NCBI RefSeq assembly: GCF_000719285.1
Contig: NZ_JOFS01000073.1
Coordinates: 1-11,282 of the forward strand
Direction: 5' to 3'
DNA length: 11,282 bases
Source of the DNA: Streptomyces bicolor
GTDB taxonomy: Bacteria > Actinomycetota > Actinomycetes > Streptomycetales > Streptomycetaceae
Shown here: positions 6,590-11,282 of the stretch, in pieces
Layout of the letters: the number at the start of each line of letters is the position of its first letter
How positions within the stretch are numbered: the first letter of the stretch is position 1
Translations under genes and position numbers: made by a program
The notes under the pieces: model-generated
What the model saw: the letters and a program-made list of their open reading frames with translations, nothing else
What the model was told of the DNA's origin: nothing
Database searches by the model: none

Positions 6590-7675
6590 TCAGCGAGTAA
6601 GCGTGCGCAACGCGCGCGCGGCGGCCAGATCGGCACAGCCGGCCAGGAGGAGGGCCTCCTCGAGTTCCGTCCGCAGGATCGAGAGCACCTGGGTGACCCC
6701 CTGAGCCCCGGCTGTACTCAGCCCCCACAGCACCGGACGCCCGATCAGGACCCCGTCGGCGCCCAGCGCCAGCGCTCGCAGGATGTCGGTGCCGCTGCGG
6801 ACACCGCTGTCCATCAGGACCTGGCACCGCCCGTCCACCGCTTCGACCACCCAGGGCAGTGCGGTGATGCTGGGCAGCGCGCCGTCCAACTGCCGGCCAC
6901 CGTGGTTGGACACCACCACGGCGTCGACCCCGAGTCCGACCGCCTGTTCCGCATCCCTGGGAGCGAGGATTCCCTTGACCACCAGGGGAAGCCGGGTCTG
7001 CTCCCGGATCCACTCCAGGTCGGACCAGTCGAATGTGGAGTCGAAGGCGATCTTCGTGTGCGCGGCCACCGCTGACTCGCCGGCCCGGCGTGAGTGTGCC
7101 GCAGAGGGACCCTCGGGCTCCAGGTTGGCACTGCGGATCCAGACGGGAAGCGTGAACTCGTTCCGCAGGTCGCGCAGCCGACGGCCCATGATCGGGACAT
7201 CCACGGTCACCATCAAGGCCTGGCAGCCGACTTGTTCGGCGCGGCGGATCAGCTCGACCATCCGGCCGCGGTCGTGCAACCAGTACAGCTGGAACCACAG
7301 GTCCGCCCCGACCTCGGCGATCTCCTCCAGCGAAGTGCTGCTGATCGTGCTGACCACGAAGGGCACCTGCGCCGCCCGAGCGCCCTCCGCGGCCGCGAGT
7401 TCGCCCTCCGGCCACAGCAGCCGCTGGTACGCCATCGGCGCGACCGCGAGCGGCAGCGCAGCCGAAGTGCCCAGCAACTGCGCACCGGTGTCGCTCGTCT
7501 TGACGCCCGCCAGCACCCTGGGCACCAGTGACACGCTGTCCAGTGCCGCACGGTTGGCGTCCAGGGTGGTTTCCCTGCCGCTGCCACCGGCGATGAAGTC
7601 CCACACCGGCGGCGCCAAACGGGCGGCGGCCGACTGCTGCAGGTCTTCCAGGCACACGGGCTGCGCCTGTGCCAT
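6590..7675 (-). CDS. hmo: 4-Hydroxymandelate oxidase (HmO), FMN-dependent alpha-hydroxy acid oxidase
   Basis: The protein has 361 residues, typical of the glycolate oxidase/lactate oxidase superfamily. It oxidises 4-hydroxymandelate to 4-hydroxyphenylglyoxylate, which an aminotransferase converts to Hpg. Motifs visible are VAPMAYQRL (78-86), LWFQLYW (126-132) with the active-site Q129/Y131 pair, TVD (157-159), the FMN lysine K234 in VVKGI, the catalytic block SNHGGRQLDGALPS with H258 and R261, and phosphate-binding DSGVRSG (289-295) and GRP (312-314). The start overlaps the HmaS stop as TAATG, so the two successive pathway enzymes are translationally coupled. A generic lactate or glycolate oxidase is possible by family alone, but the HmaS neighbour makes HmO the clear choice. 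Confidence 0.95.
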   Translation of the reverse strand: MAQAQPVCLEDLQQSAAARLAPPVWDFIAGGSGRETTLDANRAALDSVSLVPRVLAGVKTSDTGAQLLGTSAALPLAVAPMAYQRLLWPEGELAAAEGARAAQVPFVVSTISSTSLEEIAEVGADLWFQLYWLHDRGRMVELIRRAEQVGCQALMVTVDVPIMGRRLRDLRNEFTLPVWIRSANLEPEGPSAAHSRRAGESAVAAHTKIAFDSTFDWSDLEWIREQTRLPLVVKGILAPRDAEQAVGLGVDAVVVSNHGGRQLDGALPSITALPWVVEAVDGRCQVLMDSGVRSGTDILRALALGADGVLIGRPVLWGLSTAGAQGVTQVLSILRTELEEALLLAGCADLAAARALRTLTR

Positions 7676-8757
7676 TACTTCTCAGCCTCCGCGTCGGCCC
7701 GCTGTCGCTCGACCGCTTCGTAGAGCGCCTTGATGTTCCCGCTCCCGAAAGTGCGGGCACCCATGCGCTCGATCACCTCCATGAAGAAGGTGCGATTCGG
7801 GTGGACCGAGGAAGTGAAGATCTGGAAGAGCTGGCCGTCGTGGTCTTCGTCGACCAAGATGTCCAGTTCTTTCAGCTCGGAAACAGAATACTTGGTCAGA
7901 TCCACGGACAGCATCCGGTAGTAGGCATCCGGAGTGCCGAGGAAAGACACATTCTGCGACTTGAGCAGACCCACCGACTCCACAATGCTGTCGGCGGTGA
8001 AAGCGATGTGCTGGACGCCGGCCCCGCCGTGATTCTTCAGGAACCCGTCGATCTGCCCGGGCTCCAACGAGGTATCGGGTTCGATCAGGGTGAGCGTGAC
8101 ATCACCGGATCGACTCTGGACCACCTTGGAGTCCATTGCCTGGCTGCCCACCATGATGCGCTCTTCGAAGATCATCCGGAAGTCCAGGACGTTTTCGTAG
8201 AACTCCACCGTAGGCGCGAGCTGGCCGGCCTCCAGGCAGATGGCGAAGTGGTCGATCGTACGCAGTCCACTGTCGAACCGCGGGCCCGTTCCGGGAACCG
8301 GCGAGAAACCCGGAAGCTTCCGCACATCCTCGTTCTCCGGACGCTGCACGAAGGTGTGTATCACATCTCCGAAGCCCTTGATCGAGGCCGTCACCAGCCC
8401 GTTCCGCTCGGCCGGCTCCGCCACCGCGGCGGCGCCCCGACGCACCGCCTCGGCAAACACCTTCCTGGCATCGGGGGTGGTGAGCGCGATGTTGGCCACC
8501 CCGTCACCGTGCTGCTCGACGTAGGCGGCTGCGGGGTGGTCAGCACCCTGCGCCGTCGTCAGCACCAGCCTGATCTGGTCCTTGCCGAGCGCCACCGAAC
8601 GGATGCCCGTGACGGACTCGGCAGGCTCGGAGGCGCCGTAGACCTCGAATCCGTAGCTGTCTATGAACTGCGCCGCAGCAGCCGCGGTGTCGTGGACGTA
8701 GAACTCGACATGGTCGATGGACAGTCCGCCGAAAACGGACGCATTCGAATTAGCCAT
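7675..8757 (-). CDS. hmaS: 4-Hydroxymandelate synthase (HmaS), Fe(II) dioxygenase
   Basis: The protein has 360 residues with two vicinal-oxygen-chelate halves, as in 4-hydroxyphenylpyruvate dioxygenase (HPPD). It turns 4-hydroxyphenylpyruvate, O2 and Fe(II) into S-4-hydroxymandelate, the committed step to Hpg. The 2-His-1-Glu iron site is H170 (TIDHFAI), H250 (VQHIAF) and E327 (TFFMEVIER). The first two are 80 residues apart, the same spacing as H161/H241 in the Amycolatopsis enzyme. S210 and V212 (MDSKVVQS) fall where HmaS enzymes carry Ser and Val, which together with the HmO gene separates it from ordinary HPPD. The C-terminal gating helix GSGNIKALYEAVERQ is intact. The gene starts 4 bases after the MbtH stop and has only a weak ribosome site, so coupling to mbtH is likely. 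Confidence 0.95.
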   Translation of the reverse strand: MANSNASVFGGLSIDHVEFYVHDTAAAAAQFIDSYGFEVYGASEPAESVTGIRSVALGKDQIRLVLTTAQGADHPAAAYVEQHGDGVANIALTTPDARKVFAEAVRRGAAAVAEPAERNGLVTASIKGFGDVIHTFVQRPENEDVRKLPGFSPVPGTGPRFDSGLRTIDHFAICLEAGQLAPTVEFYENVLDFRMIFEERIMVGSQAMDSKVVQSRSGDVTLTLIEPDTSLEPGQIDGFLKNHGGAGVQHIAFTADSIVESVGLLKSQNVSFLGTPDAYYRMLSVDLTKYSVSELKELDILVDEDHDGQLFQIFTSSVHPNRTFFMEVIERMGARTFGSGNIKALYEAVERQRADAEAEK

Positions 8758-8761
8758 TGCT

Positions 8762-8974
8762 TCAGGCCGTTGCGTTCATCTGCTGGACGAGGCTGTGCGG
8801 CCGCATGTCCGTCCAGCTCGCGTTGATGTAGTCGATGCACGATGCGCGATCGCTCTGGTGAACGGCGGTCCAGCCGGCCGGAACCTCGATGAACTTCGGC
8901 CAGAGCGAGTACTGCTTCTCATCGTTGATCAGTACGAGGTACTCCGCCTCGGAGTTCTCGAAAGGATTGGACAT
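8762..8974 (-). CDS. mbtH: MbtH-like NRPS accessory protein
   Basis: The protein has 70 residues, the standard size. MbtH-like proteins bind the adenylation domains of NRPSs and are often needed for their solubility and activity. The signature is complete: [10 protein letters not shown] (17-26), PAGW (32-35) and [10 protein letters not shown] (53-62), with the three conserved tryptophans W25, W35 and W54. The start at 8974 has the ribosome site AGAAGGAG at 8982-8989 with a 7-base spacer. It is the first gene of the minus-strand operon. Placing the NRPS helper at the head of the operon suggests it is made along with Hpg supply and the NRPS at the far end. Tyr- and Hpg-activating A domains of glycopeptide NRPSs commonly depend on such a partner. 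Confidence 0.97.
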   Translation of the reverse strand: MSNPFENSEAEYLVLINDEKQYSLWPKFIEVPAGWTAVHQSDRASCIDYINASWTDMRPHSLVQQMNATA

Positions 8975-9210
8975 GTCGTGACTCCTTCTGTTCCCTGCGA
9001 CTGCACACGGAGTTTCTCGTCCTTGGCGGACGGAAGGCGCGAAAGAATTCGGCAACGCAAACAGGAACGATTCACTGTGCGCACGATCACCCCGTTGAGT
9101 GGCCCAGTGGCCTTCTGGAGTGAGGTTTGCACGGCCGGTGGGAGAACTCCAAGCCTCCGCCGGTCGCGTCCAATACGAACGCGCGTGTACGCACTTCCCG
9201 TTCCCCCTCC

Positions 9211-9230
9211 GCGATACGGAGCGATACGGA
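9211..9230. repeat. Tandem 10-bp direct repeat (GCGATACGGA twice)
   Basis: GCGATACGGA occurs twice without a gap and is followed by GCG, the start of a third unit. It ends 2 bases before the StrR-like inverted repeat, on its left side. It may be a second regulator site spaced at one helical turn, or chance slippage. Confidence 0.6.
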
Positions 9231-9232
9231 GC

Positions 9233-9261
9233 GTCCAACTGCCGCAGTGCCGCAGATGGAC
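9233..9261. promoter_or_regulatory. StrR/Bbr-type operator: GTCCAACTG-N11-CAGATGGAC
   Basis: Two 9-bp arms, GTCCAACTG and CAGATGGAC, are inverted copies of each other with one mismatch (GTCCAACTG against GTCCATCTG) and are separated by exactly 11 bases. The published StrR consensus is, from memory, GTTCGACTG-N11-CAGTCGAAC. The spacer length and the inner CTG/CAG triplets match exactly, and 13 of 18 arm positions agree. A StrR-family activator is encoded just downstream on the plus strand (9952-10959). The site lies about 260 bases before mbtH and 280 before the small ORF, so the activator could switch on the biosynthetic operon, its own operon, or both. Confidence 0.65.
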
Positions 9262-9538
9262 GCCGTTCCTCGAGAAGAGGGCCGCGACGGGGGCCTTTCA
9301 GGGGATTGGCCGCTAGAGGCCTGGCCGGTGTGTGCCAATGCGGCAAAGGCGCTGGTCAATCGCATTTCCAGGAGCCGGCGACTGGCACTGACCGGCCCGG
9401 GCATTTCCTGCCAGCCACAAGTCCTTACGAGCGGGGTGCACGGCGGGGGAAGCTTTCTCCATCGCCACCGAGAAACGGCCGCTGAACCGGCCGGATGCCA
9501 GGCGATAGACCCATGCCTCTCCCCACAGGAGCACCGCC

Positions 9539-9637
9539 ATGCCTCGCGCCGCTGCTGTCGTCGCCACCTGTCCTCCGACACCGCTCGTCATCGCCGGTGG
9601 GACCGGGAAGCACGCCCCGCGTCGCCGGATCGGCTGA
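9539..9637 (+). CDS. Small ORF, 32 residues, unknown function
   Basis: ATG 9539 is preceded by AGGAG (9527-9531) with an ideal 7-base spacer and opens a 32-codon frame (MPRAAAVVATCPPTPLVIAG ... RRRIG) ending in TGA. Third positions are mostly G or C, as in real genes of this genome. The peptide has one cysteine, a short apolar middle, and a basic C-terminus (KHAPRRR). It ends 15 bases before the next start, whose context AGGAGGCACCACCATG nearly repeats its own AGGAGCACCGCCATG. It may be a small protein, a leader peptide controlling the regulator operon, or a peptide precursor. I recognise no family. Confidence 0.45.
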   Translation: MPRAAAVVATCPPTPLVIAGGTGKHAPRRRIG

Positions 9638-9652
9638 GCAGGAGGCACCACC

Positions 9653-9955
9653 ATGCTCCCCGTAGTCGTACACCTGACCCCGTCCCAGCCGGCCGGGGAG
9701 TTCGTCCCCAACGCCGCTGCGGTCGAAAGCCTGACCTGGGCGGCCGCCTTGCCGCAGGACTGCTTGGAGCACCTGACGGTGACACGAGGCACCGAGGACC
9801 TGAGCATCACGGTCTTCGTCAGGGCATGCGACCTGGCCCACGCCAAGCAACAGGTCGATCGACTCATGCAACGCGTGCTGGGACAGGCCCCGCCCATGGC
9901 CGGATGGACTGTCGCCCAGTGCATCGCTGTGGATCTTCGGAGGCCGACCCAGTGA
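9653..9955 (+). CDS. Hypothetical protein of 100 residues, upstream of and overlapping the activator gene
   Basis: ATG 9653 has a strong AGGAGG (9640-9645) with a 7-base spacer, and codon use fits the neighbours. I do not recognise the family. The sequence suggests a small alpha/beta protein: strand LEHLTVTRG (38-46), strand DLSITVFVRA (49-58), helix LAHAKQQVDRLMQRVLG (61-77), strand GWTVAQCIAVDL (84-95). There is no signal peptide or membrane segment. The stop overlaps the start of the StrR-like gene as GTGA, so the two are translationally coupled and this protein is probably made in step with the activator. It could modulate the regulator, but nothing in the sequence shows this. Confidence 0.75.
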   Translation: MLPVVVHLTPSQPAGEFVPNAAAVESLTWAAALPQDCLEHLTVTRGTEDLSITVFVRACDLAHAKQQVDRLMQRVLGQAPPMAGWTVAQCIAVDLRRPTQ

Positions 9956-10959
9956 GAGCGACGTACGCACAGACCGCCGAGGTTCCTGTCGCCGTGCTGA
10001 CAGCCGGCGAGTCCCCCCGGTCCACCGGGGAGGACGAAGAACACATCAGCATTCTGGCCGAGTCCGAGGAGCAGTTTCCGCCCATCCTGGTGGACCGCCG
10101 CACCATGCGGGTCATCGACGGGATGCACCGCCTCGCCGCCGCCCGGCTGCGCGGTCAACAGACCATCGCCGTACGGTTCTTCGACGGCAGCGCCGACGAC
10201 GCGTTCCTGCGCGGCGTCGAGGCGAACGTCACGCACGGTCTTCCCCTCTCCCAGGCCGATCGGTGTGCTGCCGCGGAAAGGATCGTGGCGACCCATCCGC
10301 ACATGTCCGACCGGTCCATCGCCCGTGCCTCGGGCCTCGGCGCCAAGACCGTGGCGGCGATCCGCCGGCGTTCCTGCGCGGACCCCCAGGAGAACGCGCG
10401 GGTGGGCAGGGACGGCCGGGTCCGGCCGCTGAGCAGCGTGCAGGGCCGGCAGCGCGCGGCCGAGGTCCTGGCCGAGCATCCGCAGGCCTCGCTGCGCGAG
10501 GTGGCGCGGATCGCGGGGATCTCGCCGATGACGGTGAGCGACGTCCGCAATCGCCTGGAGGCAGGCCAGGATCCCGGCGGGACGGGCAGTGTGCCCAGGC
10601 AGCGGGGTGACAGCGGCACCACCGCGGCACGGGAGCGTTCGAGCGCGCCGCTCGCCGTAGCGGCCGGCCCCACGGTGCGCCGCATGCAGCCGCGACAGGC
10701 GGACCCTGCCGCGGTACTGGAGAAGCTGCGGCGTGACCCTGCCCTGCGCCAGCGGGAATCGGGGCGCCAGCTGCTGCGCCTGCTGCAGTACAACGCCATC
10801 GGCCAGCAGATGTGGGCCGACCTGGCCGCCGCGGTACCGCCGCACTCCGGTGGCCTGGTGGCGCAGCTGGCCAGCCAATTCGCCGAGACCTGGATGGAGT
10901 TCGCGCAGGAGTTGGGCGAGGAGCTCCAGGATTCGGACACCCACAGGATGAGCGGATGA
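9952..10959 (+). CDS. StrR/Bbr-family pathway-specific transcriptional activator (ParB-like domain)
   Basis: The protein has 335 residues, the usual size for StrR and the glycopeptide regulators Bbr and Tei15*. Residues 43-68 (PPILVDRRTMRVIDGMHRLAAARLRG) are the ParB/Srx-like N-terminal block with the conserved DGMHRL. NVTHGLPLSQADR (92-104) follows. A first helix-turn-helix is at about 119-140 (SDRSIARASGLGAKTVAAIRRR), then VGRDGRVRP (151-159), and a second HTH-like segment is at 179-201 (ASLREVARIAGISPMTVSDVRNR). The GTG at 9952 is the start: GGAGG (9939-9943) lies 8 bases upstream and it overlaps the preceding stop as GTGA. The open frame continues far upstream but that part has no family similarity. 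It probably activates the divergent biosynthetic operon through the inverted repeat at 9233-9261. Confidence 0.93.
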   Translation: MRATYAQTAEVPVAVLTAGESPRSTGEDEEHISILAESEEQFPPILVDRRTMRVIDGMHRLAAARLRGQQTIAVRFFDGSADDAFLRGVEANVTHGLPLSQADRCAAAERIVATHPHMSDRSIARASGLGAKTVAAIRRRSCADPQENARVGRDGRVRPLSSVQGRQRAAEVLAEHPQASLREVARIAGISPMTVSDVRNRLEAGQDPGGTGSVPRQRGDSGTTAARERSSAPLAVAAGPTVRRMQPRQADPAAVLEKLRRDPALRQRESGRQLLRLLQYNAIGQQMWADLAAAVPPHSGGLVAQLASQFAETWMEFAQELGEELQDSDTHRMSG

Positions 10960-11033
10960 GCGGCGTCTCGCCGGCTCCGACCGCTCCGGCTGAACTTCGT
11001 ACGAAATCGACCTCGAATGACGGTGATGGGTAA
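10956..11033 (+). other. Possible 25-codon ORF bridging the activator and the NRPS fragment
   Basis: ATG 10956 overlaps the activator stop (ATGA), and the frame ends with TAA 11031-11033, overlapping the next ATG as TAATG. The peptide (MSGVSPAPTAP...) is Pro/Ser/Thr-rich and unlike any family I know. It may only be the distance between genes, or the remnant of a longer coding region cut by the join at 11022. Confidence 0.2.
10996..11005. repeat. Perfect 10-bp palindrome TTCGTACGAA
   Basis: TTCGTACGAA reads the same on both strands and lies about 30 bases before the NRPS-like ATG at 11033, in a locally AT-richer patch. It is a possible operator, but it is short and could be chance. Confidence 0.3.
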
Positions 11034-11159
11034 TGCGTGCTGCGGGTGCTGTTGATGTCGCCGACGATCGGTCGGTCGATTCGAGCGCGGCGTTGATCGG
11101 TGCCGGTTCGGTGCAGGCGGCTTTTGCGGCGCAGGTGCTGCGGTCCCCGGACGGGGTGG
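11022..11159. repeat. Right arm of the 138-bp inverted repeat
   Basis: This is the matching arm of 1-138. It begins abruptly at 11022, in the middle of what is the ribosome site in the left copy, and ends at or just before the point where the NRPS reading frame breaks (11159/11160). No transposase, target-site duplication or IS-type terminal repeat is seen at either arm. Confidence 0.97.
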
Positions 11160-11282
11160 GCGCCCGTCCTGCTGGCCGATGCCGCGATGCGTGGCCGCGG
11201 CCTGCCGGACGCTCCCGTGCTGGTGGTGGTGGACGAGGACGAGACGCTCGCCTCGCTGCCGGCCACCGACCCGGGCGTGGAG
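11033..11282 (+). pseudogene. Second NRPS 5' end with an internal jump and frameshift, runs off the right edge
   Basis: ATG 11033 opens the same 42 codons as the left-edge NRPS, except Ala for Thr at codon 10. After codon 42 (11158) the frame gives arginine/glycine-rich nonsense. The frame one base later reads APVLLADAAMRGRGLPDAPV and then LVVVDEDETLASLPATDPGVE. That resembles an adenylation-domain segment normally some 80-100 residues further on (the PVLLLTDA...LP...P.LVLDD region). So codons 1-42 are joined to a later part of an A domain with loss of intervening sequence and of frame. The AGAAGG ribosome site of the left copy is absent here; the corresponding bases read TGACGG. Either this is a broken duplicate or the assembly has joined repeated NRPS sequence wrongly. 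Confidence 0.55.

Larger units (their letters stand above)
8975..9538. promoter_or_regulatory. Divergent intergenic control region between the two operons
   Basis: About 560 bases separate the divergent starts of mbtH (minus) and the small ORF (plus). Open frames here read as low-complexity arginine/proline-rich shadows without ribosome sites, so I see no gene. The stretch must hold the promoters of both operons. I could not assign convincing -35/-10 hexamers on either strand. The recognisable elements are the StrR-like inverted repeat (9233-9261) and the tandem decamer (9211-9230). Confidence 0.6.

Noticed and set aside
7675..8757. Housekeeping 4-hydroxyphenylpyruvate dioxygenase (tyrosine catabolism)
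   Set aside because: The Ser210/Val212 pair and the coupled HmO gene point to 4-hydroxymandelate synthase instead.
8975..9538. CRISPR array, riboswitch or tRNA in the intergenic region
   Set aside because: Apart from one 10-bp doublet and the StrR-like site, I see no regularly spaced repeats, no cloverleaf and no known aptamer pattern.
9127..9951. Open frame extending the activator gene about 275 codons upstream
   Set aside because: The upstream part is arginine/proline-rich with no family similarity, overlaps two better-supported ORFs, and the GTG at 9952 has its own ribosome site and gives the normal StrR length.
9313..10944. Long minus-strand open frame opposite the activator gene
   Set aside because: It is a codon-bias shadow of the plus-strand genes: no ribosome site, no recognisable domain, and the plus strand carries a clear StrR-family protein.
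1..11159. Insertion sequence or composite transposon bounded by the 138-bp inverted repeat
   Set aside because: The arms are the start of an NRPS gene, not transposon ends; there is no transposase and no target duplication in view.

Overview
The window looks like part of a non-ribosomal peptide (NRPS) gene cluster from a high-GC actinomycete, most likely Streptomyces or a relative. The evidence is the strong G/C bias at third codon positions, GTG and ATG starts with GGAGG-type ribosome sites, and gene families typical of glycopeptide and related 4-hydroxyphenylglycine (Hpg) peptide clusters.

Left arm (1 to 8974, minus strand). This is one tightly packed, probably polycistronic unit read right to left: MbtH-like protein, 4-hydroxymandelate synthase (HmaS), 4-hydroxymandelate oxidase (HmO), glycopeptide-type flavin-dependent halogenase, prephenate dehydrogenase, acylating acetaldehyde dehydrogenase, 4-hydroxy-2-oxovalerate aldolase, SAM methyltransferase, 2-oxopent-4-enoate hydratase, and the first 42 codons of an NRPS gene running off the left edge. 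Neighbouring genes overlap or lie within about 35 bases of each other.

Middle (8975 to 9538). This is a divergent control region without a convincing gene. It holds a StrR-type inverted repeat, 9 bp + 11 bp spacer + 9 bp, beside a tandem 10-bp repeat.

Right arm (9539 to 11282, plus strand). It holds a 32-codon small ORF, a 100-codon unknown gene, a StrR/Bbr-family activator that overlaps it, and a second copy of the NRPS 5' end. The first 127 bp of that gene copy, plus 11 bp upstream, are an almost exact inverted copy of the left edge. The copy then jumps with a frame change into a later part of an adenylation domain.

How the genes fit together. Prephenate dehydrogenase, HmaS and HmO supply 4-hydroxyphenylglyoxylate for Hpg; the aminotransferase is not in view. 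The halogenase would chlorinate a carrier-bound phenolic residue. The most interesting part is the acetaldehyde dehydrogenase, aldolase, hydratase and C-methyltransferase-like block. These look like the lower meta-cleavage pathway, but no ring-cleavage enzyme is present and they sit directly before an NRPS gene. I infer that they run in the synthetic direction: acetyl-CoA to acetaldehyde, addition to pyruvate, dehydration and C3-methylation, to give a beta-methylated (probably unsaturated) 2-oxo acid. Transamination would give 4,5-dehydroisoleucine, or 4-hydroxyisoleucine if dehydration is skipped. The predicted product is a chlorinated Hpg-containing peptide carrying this unusual residue. The family assignments are firm; the building-block pathway is inference.
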